Assembly (NCBI GenBank): GCA_050633205.1
Contig: JBOEGA010000053.1
Span: 1-16,909 of the forward strand
DNA length: 16,909 nt
Direction of reading: 5' to 3'
DNA from: CBDHHC01 sp050633205
GTDB lineage: Bacteria > Pseudomonadota > Alphaproteobacteria > Rhizobiales > CBDHHC01
Every line of letters starts with the position of its first letter. Within the stretch, counting starts at the first letter, position 1. The notes under the pieces were generated by a model that did not search any database, was not told the origin of the DNA, and saw only the letters and a list, made by a program, of their open reading frames with translations. A program made the translations under genes and the position numbers. Positions 1 through 7,457 of this stretch are shown here, piece after piece.

Positions 1-522
1 GATCCATCTGATCGCCATAGCAGGACGGACAACATATAGATATTTCTTTAAATTGACCTCTTCCTCATTTTCTATATAGGCACTCCATTGACGGGAACCG
101 AGATTCAGGTAGTGATACAGACAGGATTGAACGTGAGCCACTTCTGAGGCCAGCTGGTTAATTACCCCGCATGCCTCCTCATTCCAGATATACCGTATTG
201 GACTGGCCAGCCACTCAAGCAAAACCGGATTAGGTTTCATCAGCAGCCCCAGCGCTTTTTTGATATTCCAGCCATTAATATCCCAGTCACCCTCAAGAGG
301 TAATTCAATCACATCCCTCCCAGGATGAATTGTCAGGTACCAATCAACTGGATGCGCATAGATAAAACGGACATCATAATCACTGTCTGGTGAAGGAAAA
401 CCCCAGGCTCGACTGCCACTTTCTACCGCAAACAGAATCCTGACATTCTCACGTTCTTCAATACCCTGTAATTTTGAAAGGATCACCTTTCTCACATCCG
501 GATCAATATCCAAATCAGCCAT
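1..522 (-). CDS. Nucleotidyltransferase, RlaP/PF10127-like (3' part cut by window edge)
   Basis: An open frame with no stop runs from an ATG at 520-522 (reverse strand) to the window edge and gives 174 residues. Near residues 36-50 it carries a G-S-R-A-W-G start followed by S-D-Y-D-V-R-F. This is the GS...SDxD pattern of DNA-polymerase-beta-type nucleotidyltransferases, in which the acidic residues bind the metal and NTP. The GSRAWGF.SPDSDYDVRFIY form and the following W-Y-L and I-N-G-W-N-I-K-K-A-L stretches match my memory of the RlaP / YcgL-type family (PF10127), usually about 250 residues, so roughly a third is missing. An ATG 11 nt upstream is out of frame; a purine-rich GGAAG precedes the chosen start. 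The cellular substrate of this family is not well established. The gene is divergent from the iron-uptake operon and has no evident link to it. Confidence 0.85.
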   Translation of the reverse strand, partial: MADLDIDPDVRKVILSKLQGIEERENVRILFAVESGSRAWGFPSPDSDYDVRFIYAHPVDWYLTIHPGRDVIELPLEGDWDINGWNIKKALGLLMKPNPVLLEWLASPIRYIWNEEACGVINQLASEVAHVQSCLYHYLNLGSRQWSAYIENEEEVNLKKYLYVVRPAMAIRWI

Positions 523-535
523 TTCACTTCCATTC

Positions 536-565
536 CATATATTATTCCCAACTTAAAACGTTCAA
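536..565 (-). promoter_or_regulatory. Possible sigma70-like promoter for the nucleotidyltransferase gene
   Basis: On the reverse strand TTGAAC (560-565) lies 18 nt upstream of TATATG (536-541), with an alternative TAATAT at 539-544 at a 15-nt spacing. It sits just upstream of the start at 522. Both hexamers deviate from consensus, so this is only a candidate. Confidence 0.25.
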
Positions 566-725
566 TAATGTCTATTTTACGCCAAATAACATGAGTGCGC
601 TGATTGTTGAGCAGAACTAAACTTTGACCGTTCCAGACATGAAAATGACGATTACTCTAAAGCGGCGCCAGTCCATAAGCCCTATGTTCTCCAGCAGTAT
701 GTTCAATTTTTGGTGGGAATATCCT

Positions 726-1841
726 ATGCTTATGCGGATTCTGACTTGTATTACTTTATGCTTTATAACAATCCACTCAGCTTCTGCGTTGACCGTTGTT
801 GACCTTGCGGGAAGAACAGTAAAGCTGGATAAACCTGCAACACGCATTATCCTTGGCGAAGGTCGCTTTATTGCTGCTATTGGAATTCTCGATAGAAAAA
901 ATCCGGTAAAGCGCATCGTGGGCATGCTAGGGGAATTCAAAAAATTCGACCCCGCTGGATACGCAGTATATGCAAAATCATTCCCTGAAATAGAAAACAT
1001 TCCTCTGTTTGGACTAACATCCAAAAGCTCCGTTAGCGTTGAAAAAGCGATTGCTCTTAAACCGGAAGTTGCCATCTTCGGCTTAAGCGGCCATGGACCG
1101 TCTGCACGCTCCAAACCACTGATTGATAAGCTGGAAGCCGCAGGCATCAAAACTGTATTCATAGATTTCAGAGACAACCCTCTGGCAAACACGATAAAAA
1201 GTATTGCTCTCCTTGGTAAAGTTATGGGGCGTGATAAGGAAGCTGCTGAATATATAGAGTTCTATAAAAAAGAGCTGGCAAGGGTTACGGATGTTGTCAA
1301 AACCATAAAAAGCAAAAAGCCAACCATATTTCTCGAAACTCATGTTGGTGCCAGCAATGAATGCTGCAGAACCATAGCCCGCGGCATGATCAGCGCATTT
1401 ATCGAATATGTGGGCGGAGCCAATATATCTAAAAAGATTATTCCCGGCATATCCGGTGTTGTAAATCTTGAATACCTTATCGCTCAGCAGCCTGATATCT
1501 ATATTGGCACAGCTATTGGCACTGTAGCCGCTTCAAAAAAAGCGCCAACCCGCATTGTTCTCGGCGCAGATTCCTCGCCTGAGCATGCAGCAAACTCCCT
1601 GAAAAGAGCTATGGCAAGACCTGGAATGGCAACGCTGACAGCTGTAAAAAATAAACGTGTTTATGCCATCTGGCACCATTATTATAATTCTCCTCTGAAC
1701 ATCATCGCAATTCAGGCATTCGCAAAGTGGATTCATCCTGAACACTTCAAAGATCTTGATCCTGCAGAAACCCTGAAAACACTACACTCCAGATTTCAAC
1801 CGCTGCCTGCAACCGGGAAATATCTGGTTGAACTGGAATAG
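726..1841 (+). CDS. Periplasmic iron-chelate-binding protein of an ABC importer (FecB/FepB/BtuF class)
   Basis: This is the substrate-binding component that should capture a ferric chelate in the periplasm and hand it to the permease encoded next. The frame is open from a TTG at 624, but I place the start at ATG 726 (371 aa). A GGTGGGA ribosome site at 712-718 precedes it, and translation from there gives a clean signal peptide of about 21 residues (MLMRIL, hydrophobic core, ending A-S-A). The mature protein opens LTVVDLAGRTVKLDKPATRI, the typical beginning of PF01497 binding proteins ('v.D..Gr.v.lp..p.ri'). The EKAIALKPEVAIFG segment and the long central helix region also fit. It is first in an operon with permease, ATPase and DUF2218 genes. 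The ligand is not identifiable; a siderophore is likelier than cobalamin because of DUF2218 and the nearby TonB receptor and PchR-like regulator. Confidence 0.88.
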   Translation: MLMRILTCITLCFITIHSASALTVVDLAGRTVKLDKPATRIILGEGRFIAAIGILDRKNPVKRIVGMLGEFKKFDPAGYAVYAKSFPEIENIPLFGLTSKSSVSVEKAIALKPEVAIFGLSGHGPSARSKPLIDKLEAAGIKTVFIDFRDNPLANTIKSIALLGKVMGRDKEAAEYIEFYKKELARVTDVVKTIKSKKPTIFLETHVGASNECCRTIARGMISAFIEYVGGANISKKIIPGISGVVNLEYLIAQQPDIYIGTAIGTVAASKKAPTRIVLGADSSPEHAANSLKRAMARPGMATLTAVKNKRVYAIWHHYYNSPLNIIAIQAFAKWIHPEHFKDLDPAETLKTLHSRFQPLPATGKYLVELE

Positions 1842-1853
1842 ACTGTATCTCCA

Positions 1854-2918
1854 ATGACAATATTAAAAGAGGCCGATGCCTCAACTCCCCTGTCTCTGGG
1901 TAAGAATTATGCCGCAATAGTGCGAAGACGGGCAATAATTTTATGCTTTGTCTTTGCAGCATTAATTCTGTCTTTTCTGATTGATATCTCAATTGGTCCC
2001 TCTGACTTTCCGATAGCAGATATCATTTCAGGTTTCTTTGCGCCTGATACCCTGTCAGCATCTCAGTCTGTAATTCTATGGGATGTGAGGCTCCCCTATG
2101 CCTTGATCGCAGTCTTTGCCGGAGCATGTCTGGGATTAGCCGGCGCAGAAATGCAGACCATCTTAAACAACCCTCTTGCCAGTCCGTTTACTCTGGGCCT
2201 TTCTGAAGCAGCTGCTTTGGGAGCTGGCATTGCAATTGTCTTTCCTCTTGCAATACCGGGAGTAGGACAGACATTCGCAATTCCGGTCATGGCATGTGCG
2301 TTTGCCTTATGCACCAGCTTTCTTATCCTCGCTCTGACCCGTAAATTTGGCGCCGGAACCGACACTATAATCCTGTTTGGAATAGCCATACTGTTCATCT
2401 GCCGGGCACTGATTTCCCTTGTATTATTCGTGGCTGATACGGACGCAGTTCAGCAGATAGTATTCTGGACAATGGGAAGTCTATCCAGAGCTTCATGGGA
2501 AAAAGTAGGAATCGTTGCAGCAACATTCGCTGTTATTGCCCCCATTGCATTCAGGAATGCCTGGGCAATGACTGCCCTTCGTGCTGGGGAAGAGCAGGCC
2601 AAAAGCTTCGGAATTAATGTTGAGCGAATGCGTGTCATTGTTCTCCTGCGTGTTACAGTTCTGGCAGCAATAGCTGTTTGTTTTGTTGGCTCTATTGGCT
2701 TTATCGGTATAGTCGGCCCCCATATGGCCAGACTGGCACTGGGTGAAGACCATCGGTTCTTTTTACCTGCAAGTGCCCTTGGCGGCGCACTGGTGTTATC
2801 TATTGCCTCAATTGCCAGTAAATCCGTAATCCCCGGACTGATCCTCCCTGTAGGCATAGTAACAGCCCTTGTTGGCATTCCGCTGTTTATTGCCCTCATA
2901 GCTGGCAGAAGAGCATAA
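1854..2918 (+). CDS. FecCD-family ABC permease for ferric chelates
   Basis: Inner-membrane permease of the FecCD/BtuC family (PF01032), 354 aa with many hydrophobic segments, consistent with about ten transmembrane helices. Family hallmarks are visible: D-V-R-L-P-Y at the start of the conserved core, then G-A-E-M-Q-T-I-L-N-N-P-L-A-S-P (family form 'GaxmQxxxrNPLAsP'). Toward the C-terminus there is F-I-G-I-V-G-P-H-M-A-R, the coupling region facing the ATPase ('GlvvPHlaR'). LPVGIVTALVGIPLFIALI closes the protein. The length is normal and a single gene is present, so the channel is presumably a homodimer. It begins 12 nt after the binding-protein stop without an obvious Shine-Dalgarno, suggesting translational coupling. 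Confidence 0.93.
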   Translation: MTILKEADASTPLSLGKNYAAIVRRRAIILCFVFAALILSFLIDISIGPSDFPIADIISGFFAPDTLSASQSVILWDVRLPYALIAVFAGACLGLAGAEMQTILNNPLASPFTLGLSEAAALGAGIAIVFPLAIPGVGQTFAIPVMACAFALCTSFLILALTRKFGAGTDTIILFGIAILFICRALISLVLFVADTDAVQQIVFWTMGSLSRASWEKVGIVAATFAVIAPIAFRNAWAMTALRAGEEQAKSFGINVERMRVIVLLRVTVLAAIAVCFVGSIGFIGIVGPHMARLALGEDHRFFLPASALGGALVLSIASIASKSVIPGLILPVGIVTALVGIPLFIALIAGRRA

Positions 2919-2920
2919 GC

Positions 2921-3712
2921 ATGGCAAATGGATTTTCAATTTCAGACCTTGAAAGCGGTTATCGAAACCTGAAAGTTATCGAGAGCCTCAATCTCCCGGA
3001 AGTTCCTGAAGGTACTGTAACAGGCCTTCTTGGACCAAATGGTGCAGGCAAATCAACATTACTGAAAGCTCTTGCCGGCCTGCAGCCATTCACAGGAACA
3101 ATCAAACTCAGAGCCAATAATCTGAGTACTCTCAGCGCAGATGAAAGACTGGAACATATCGGCTACCTCCCCCAAAGCCTTCCACTCTCCAGCTCACTTC
3201 TGGTTTATGAAAGCATTCTGAGTTCCTGTCGTGTTGCCAACCGAAGCCTGAACAATACAGAGATAGAACAACGCATAGAGCAGGTTCTCGATACACTTGG
3301 TATTTATCAGGAAGCCTTCAAAGGAGTCAGGGAACTGTCAGGAGGCAAACGCCAGCTTGTCGGCCTTGCTCAGGTAATGGTTCGCAATCCGGATCTGATG
3401 CTGCTTGACGAACCAACAAGTGCACTTGACCTGAAGCACCAGATACAGGTCTTCGATTACATCCGAAGAATTACCAAGACAAAAAACAGCTTCGCAATAA
3501 TTTCAGCTCACGACATCAATCTTGCCATGAGATTCTGCGACAATATCATTGTCCTCTCCGATGGCAAGGCACTCGCTTGCGGAAAGCCGGAAGACGTAAT
3601 CACTCCTGCTATTCTCCAACAGGTATATGGCGTTGAAGCCAGAGTCGAGCGCTGCTCCAGAGGCTATCCGATAGTGCTGGCTGACAGCGTATCGGACATG
3701 CCTCCCAACTGA
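2921..3712 (+). CDS. ABC transporter ATP-binding protein (FecE/FepC-like)
   Basis: Cytoplasmic ATPase that powers the importer; 263 aa, the usual length. All nucleotide-binding motifs are intact: Walker A GPNGAGKST (residues 38-46), Q-loop Gln85 in YLPQS, signature LSGGKRQ (139-145), Walker B LMLLDEP with catalytic Glu164, D-loop SALD (167-170) and switch His197 in SAHD. It starts 2 nt after the permease stop, so it is almost certainly co-translated. The segment after the H-loop (I-V-L-S-D-G-K-A-L-A-C-G-K-P-E-D-V) is typical of the FecE/FepC/HmuV group of iron and cobalamin importers. Nothing is truncated or missing. Confidence 0.95.
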   Translation: MANGFSISDLESGYRNLKVIESLNLPEVPEGTVTGLLGPNGAGKSTLLKALAGLQPFTGTIKLRANNLSTLSADERLEHIGYLPQSLPLSSSLLVYESILSSCRVANRSLNNTEIEQRIEQVLDTLGIYQEAFKGVRELSGGKRQLVGLAQVMVRNPDLMLLDEPTSALDLKHQIQVFDYIRRITKTKNSFAIISAHDINLAMRFCDNIIVLSDGKALACGKPEDVITPAILQQVYGVEARVERCSRGYPIVLADSVSDMPPN

Positions 3713-3736
3713 TTTCCATACAAACAGGATAGATAA

Positions 3737-4033
3737 ATGATCAAAGCCAAAGCCCACGCCGAAACAGAAAACGCCAGCAAATACCTGCAACAGCTATGCA
3801 AACACTTCCGCCATAAAGTCCCGGCAGAATATGATGCGCATCAGGCAAAAGTAGACTTCCCCTTCGGCCTGTGCCTGATGAATGCAGATGATACCAAACT
3901 CCAGATCAACTGCGAAGCTCCTGACGATGAAGCCTTTACAAAAATGAAATTCGTAATAGACGACCACCTGGAACGCTTTGCCTGGAAAGAAGAACTAAAA
4001 CTAAGCTGGGATATTGAGGGTAAGGATAACTGA
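3737..4033 (+). CDS. DUF2218 small protein of siderophore-uptake operons
   Basis: A 98-residue cytoplasmic protein with no signal peptide. It matches DUF2218 (PF09981): A-x-A-x-T-x-x-A-x-x-Y-L-x-x-L-C-K-H-F at the start, D-F-P-F-G in the middle, and a C-terminal E-R-F-A-W-K-E-E-L-x-L-x-W. Members are often encoded beside siderophore ABC importers and TonB receptors. Their biochemical role is not firmly known to me; release or reduction of iron from the imported chelate is sometimes proposed. It follows the ATPase by 24 nt with an AGGA ribosome site, so it is the last gene of the operon. Its presence favours a siderophore over heme or cobalamin as the cargo. Confidence 0.88.
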   Translation: MIKAKAHAETENASKYLQQLCKHFRHKVPAEYDAHQAKVDFPFGLCLMNADDTKLQINCEAPDDEAFTKMKFVIDDHLERFAWKEELKLSWDIEGKDN

Positions 4034-4144
4034 GCTGGGATTACTCTTGCTACAACGGTAGACTTCCCCACTACCTTCTCTGGATAACCCTGCATTCAGC
4101 GGATTTTGATACTAAATCATACTTAAAAACAATCGAATAGTTGA

Positions 4145-4170
4145 GAAGCCCCTCCTTTAGAAGGGGCTTC
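4145..4170. terminator. Hairpin between converging iron-uptake genes
   Basis: A perfect 9-bp stem, GAAGCCCCT (4145-4153) and AGGGGCTTC (4162-4170), with an 8-nt loop. It lies between the end of the DUF2218 gene and the end of the oppositely oriented TonB receptor. Neither side has a long T run, so it may act as a weak bidirectional terminator or a 3'-end stabiliser. Confidence 0.6.
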
Positions 4171-4179
4171 CCATAAATC

Positions 4180-6150
4180 TTAGAACTTGGCTTTTGCACT
4201 AAAATAAAATGAGCGGCCTGGCTCATTAAGCGGAGTGATATTGTCATACTCCTGACCAGATGTTACACGAGCTGCATATTCCTCATCAAACATGTTTTTC
4301 ACCTCGGCACGCAATGTAAGATATGGCATTGATGCAGGCTGATATTGAGCATAGGCATTAACGACAGTGTACCCTGGAATATCTGCTGTTGCGCTAGGAA
4401 TAAGATCATCCTGATCCAGATCAAGAGCAATATTGATATCACCACCAATAGTCAGGCCAGTACCTGCAAATTTATGAGCGGCCTGAAGTGAAATAAGCTC
4501 CCCGACATTGGTACCATAATAAAATGCAGTCGTACCAATTGGCTCACCATCCTGAGTAACTTCAATATTCGCATATTTTGCTTTCACAAAACCATCTGTC
4601 CAGCTATAGCCAAAAGCAATATCAAAACTGTTTGACTCAATATCAGCAGTATTATTACGACTGCTTGATCCTCTTGCAGCATAATAAGCAATCGCATCAT
4701 CCATTTTTACAATGTTGTAACTGCTATCAAATGTAAAACCTTTATACTTGGCAGAAACACCGGCAGTTACGTTATTTGAAGAAAATGGCTCGACCCCATC
4801 ATACGTATAGTTATTGTAGTTCAAAAGAGCCTCAGCCAGAGGAATGCGACCAAACACATGCGCGTAACCAGCTTTCAAAGTGATATATTTATTAATATCA
4901 TACTCACCTGAAATGTTTCCGCTGAAGCCAGTATTATCCAGATCAGTTCCATCAACACCTTCAAACATCTGGTGATCAACACGACCACCAAACGAAAGAC
5001 GAGTTCTGTCTGTTGGGCTTAACCGTGCCTGAGCGTAGATACCGACATTGCGGTCTTTCTCAGTTCCAAATTCATTAACGACATTTCCCGCACCATCAAG
5101 TTTATTCCCACCGAATGAGTCCTTATCAAAGAAATCCAGACCGGCAGTAACTGTCCCGGTAGAAACTGTAAATTTATTTTCAACTTTACCTGACAGAGTG
5201 GAAATATCTGCAGTACTTTCATAGTCAGGGAACGTATCCAGCTTGGTAGTGCTGTAAGACAGAACAATCTTTGGATTCCACCAGCCTTCAGGCTTTTCAT
5301 CTGTATAAGTAAAGACTGTTGTATTCCTGGATAGGTTGTATGGTTGATTTGGATAAATCGTACTTCCCCGAACAACAGTATCAAAATTCGCACGGTATGG
5401 ACGAACAGCATCATCAGAAACAACTTCATGACTCAGCTCAAAACGATCACCGCTTTTGCTCTCATAGGCCAACTTACCAAGACCTGAACGAAGAGATGCA
5501 CCAGATGCAGTAACAACATCACCACCTCCATCTTTATAATCATCACCTTCAGAAAATTTGAAATATCCAAGAGCTTCAAAACCATTTTTCATGGTGTAAC
5601 CTGAAACTGCAGTCGTGAAGGTCTGACCATTGGTATCAAATGTCGAGTGCACAAAACCACCAACAGTTTTTCCAGGCTCAAGCAGGTCTTTAGCATCAAC
5701 TGTTTCAAATTGCACAGATCCGCCAAGCGCACCAGGTCCGGCATCTGCACCAGCAACGATAGGATCAATACGGGCAGTTTTTAGCATTTCAGGGTCCAGC
5801 AGCAAGGTACCGGCATGATGAAATGTTGAATTGGATACGGATGCACCATCAATAGTTACAGCAAGCTGGCTGTCTTCAAGACCATAAACATATAATTTCT
5901 GGCTTACAGGGGTTCCGCCACCAATAGACACGGATGTTTCACTGGCAAATACTGCCTTAATGTCAGAAGGAGCATCACGGTCAAGATCCTCTCTGCTTAT
6001 TGTAACACCGGGAACTCCCGTATGCTCTTCCTGAGAAGCTGTAACGACAATTCCGTCAAGCTGGTTGGAACTCTGGGCATTTACAATGGTGGACACACTG
6101 GTCAGCATGGTAAACGAGCCTAAAGCGATGGCTAAAGATGACAATCTCAC
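4180..6150 (-). CDS. TonB-dependent outer-membrane receptor (ferric siderophore-type)
   Basis: Outer-membrane beta-barrel that imports an iron chelate using TonB energy. I choose GTG at 6148-6150 (656 aa). An AAGGAG ribosome site lies 8 nt upstream of it, inside the longer frame that would begin at ATG 6168, and no ribosome site precedes 6168. From GTG there is a normal signal peptide of about 25 residues ending V-N-A. D-G-I-V-V-T-A-S is the TonB-box-like start, followed by a plug domain (V-T-I-S-R-E-D-L-D-R, L-Y-V-Y-G-L-E-D-S-Q, G-A-L-G-G-S-V-Q-F-E-T-V-D-A-K-D-L-L). About 500 residues of barrel end in aromatic Phe. The plug resembles the FetA-like group from memory, which points to a siderophore or xenosiderophore; the substrate is not determined. 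It is divergent from a PchR-like activator, its likely regulator. Confidence 0.9.
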   Translation of the reverse strand: MRLSSLAIALGSFTMLTSVSTIVNAQSSNQLDGIVVTASQEEHTGVPGVTISREDLDRDAPSDIKAVFASETSVSIGGGTPVSQKLYVYGLEDSQLAVTIDGASVSNSTFHHAGTLLLDPEMLKTARIDPIVAGADAGPGALGGSVQFETVDAKDLLEPGKTVGGFVHSTFDTNGQTFTTAVSGYTMKNGFEALGYFKFSEGDDYKDGGGDVVTASGASLRSGLGKLAYESKSGDRFELSHEVVSDDAVRPYRANFDTVVRGSTIYPNQPYNLSRNTTVFTYTDEKPEGWWNPKIVLSYSTTKLDTFPDYESTADISTLSGKVENKFTVSTGTVTAGLDFFDKDSFGGNKLDGAGNVVNEFGTEKDRNVGIYAQARLSPTDRTRLSFGGRVDHQMFEGVDGTDLDNTGFSGNISGEYDINKYITLKAGYAHVFGRIPLAEALLNYNNYTYDGVEPFSSNNVTAGVSAKYKGFTFDSSYNIVKMDDAIAYYAARGSSSRNNTADIESNSFDIAFGYSWTDGFVKAKYANIEVTQDGEPIGTTAFYYGTNVGELISLQAAHKFAGTGLTIGGDINIALDLDQDDLIPSATADIPGYTVVNAYAQYQPASMPYLTLRAEVKNMFDEEYAARVTSGQEYDNITPLNEPGRSFYFSAKAKF

Positions 6151-6204
6151 TGCTTTTACTCCTTGCATATGAACTATTTATTTTTATCACCTCATTCATA
6201 GGTT

Positions 6205-6223
6205 AAGCGGAAAAGGTTCGCTT
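6205..6223 (-). promoter_or_regulatory. Candidate activator site and promoter upstream of the TonB receptor
   Basis: An inverted repeat AAGCG-N9-CGCTT (6205-6209 and 6219-6223) lies where a -35 would be expected for a reverse-strand -10-like TATGAA (6195-6200), about 45 nt upstream of the receptor start. No good -35 hexamer is present, which fits an activator-dependent promoter driven by the divergent AraC protein. This is inference from position and symmetry only. Confidence 0.3.
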
Positions 6224-6274
6224 TTGAGAGATCGTCATATTGCTTAGGAGAAATCGCCGTCAGGGTATTTAGAC

Positions 6275-6291
6275 AACATTATGTAACATTA
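6275..6291. repeat. Short direct repeat AACATTA with 10-bp period
   Basis: AACATTA occurs at 6275-6281 and 6285-6291, one helical turn apart, in the middle of the 264-bp intergenic region between the receptor and regulator genes. It could be a protein-binding site for the AraC-family regulator. It is short and could be chance in AT-rich DNA. Confidence 0.25.
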
Positions 6292-6414
6292 AAAACACAC
6301 TTCAAGATGCACGGCGCTCAACTATTTTAAAGAATATTATTCATTTATATTTCTCATCCATTAGCGGTAACATAGGTATCAAATGCAGTTTTATAGTACA
6401 GTAAGGTGTCGCAC

Positions 6415-7452
6415 ATGCCTGCTACCGGGGATGCAGTGATCCAGGATAGATCTTTTACTCTGAGGGGGGATAAAAAAAATGCTTCCCGGCCTCACACAAA
6501 CATATCACACACTAAAGAGTTGAAGACCATAAATACAGATACAACCTCTGGAGAAACCGGATTTATTCAGCTAAGCTCGGGTCTGTCTCTACATTTCTCG
6601 GATATCGTAGAGCTTACCGATGGCCGCTCTGAAAGCATGTCGGATTCCAACATCACAATATCAATTCTCCTGGAAGGTCAGGTTCAGTTTTACATGGATG
6701 ACCAGCCTTTTTTTCTGGGCAGGGACAACAGCTATTCACAAGGCTCAGCCTGCGGAAAAATATGGGCCGTATCAGAACCTGTAAAATTCTCCCGCGTTTT
6801 CCGTAGGGGGTGCCGCGTCAAAAAAGTTATCATCACCGCAGACAAAAAATGGTTGGCTAACATAGGGCTTGATGAGCATTCCCCGGCCTTTTCTCCGGAA
6901 CTTGATAGAAATCTGAGAACTTTTGCTTCTTCGCACATGCAGTGCAGAGAATGGGAACTGTCGGACAAGGCAATTACCCTGGCTGAAGAGATCATAAGCC
7001 CCGCACATAGTTCCGGATGTATGAGCACCATGATCCGCGAGTTTAAAGCACTGGAACTGGTAACTCTGGCATTTGAAGCATTCACCTCCAGCAAAACACC
7101 AGAAGCAGTCCACCACGAAACTCCCGCAAATTGCCGATTGATCAAAGTTCATAGCTATATAGAAGAGAACATCTTCCGAAATTTCACTCTTGATGAAATC
7201 GCCCGAAATGTTGGCTTCAGTGTTAGTTCCCTGCAGCGCCATTTCAAGGCAACTTACGGTACAACTGTTGTGGACTATATCCGCAATCACAAACTCTCAT
7301 TTGCCAAAAAACTGATCGAACAGGACAATATCTCAATCACCGAAGCTGCCTACTGCGTTGGTTATGCAAATCCATCAAGTTTTACAACCGCTTTCAAAAG
7401 AGCTTTCGGCTACCCTCCTAAAGTTATCAAGGCCCCTGAAGAAATCAGTTAA
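6415..7452 (+). CDS. AraC-family activator, PchR-like, of the iron-uptake locus
   Basis: Cytoplasmic transcription regulator of about 345 aa. The C-terminal ~100 residues form the double helix-turn-helix of AraC proteins: F-T-L-D-E-I-A-R-N-V-G-F-S-V-S-S-L-Q-R-H-F for the first HTH and I-T-E-A-A-Y-C-V-G-Y-A-N-P-S-S-F-T-T-A-F-K-R-A-F-G-Y-P-P for the second. The N-terminal ~230 residues resemble PchR/AlcR-type siderophore sensors (I-S-I-L-L-E-G-Q-V-Q-F-Y, then F-S-R-V-F-R-R-G-C-R-V-K-K-V), which respond to the ferric siderophore. I use ATG 6415 because AAGG at 6403-6406 is spaced 8 nt from it; an in-frame GTG at 6406 has no ribosome site. It is transcribed away from the TonB receptor, the usual arrangement for an activator of that receptor. 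The ligand is unknown. Confidence 0.88.
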   Translation: MPATGDAVIQDRSFTLRGDKKNASRPHTNISHTKELKTINTDTTSGETGFIQLSSGLSLHFSDIVELTDGRSESMSDSNITISILLEGQVQFYMDDQPFFLGRDNSYSQGSACGKIWAVSEPVKFSRVFRRGCRVKKVIITADKKWLANIGLDEHSPAFSPELDRNLRTFASSHMQCREWELSDKAITLAEEIISPAHSSGCMSTMIREFKALELVTLAFEAFTSSKTPEAVHHETPANCRLIKVHSYIEENIFRNFTLDEIARNVGFSVSSLQRHFKATYGTTVVDYIRNHKLSFAKKLIEQDNISITEAAYCVGYANPSSFTTAFKRAFGYPPKVIKAPEEIS

Positions 7453-7457
7453 AATAA

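Noticed and set aside
624..725. N-terminal extension of the binding protein from TTG 624
   Set aside because: There is no ribosome site, and 34 extra residues would bury the signal peptide; ATG 726 has GGTGGGA at the right spacing.
617..1192. 191-codon reverse-strand frame opposite the periplasmic binding protein gene
   Set aside because: It overlaps a well-supported gene, shows no family pattern and has no ribosome site; its composition reflects the opposite strand.
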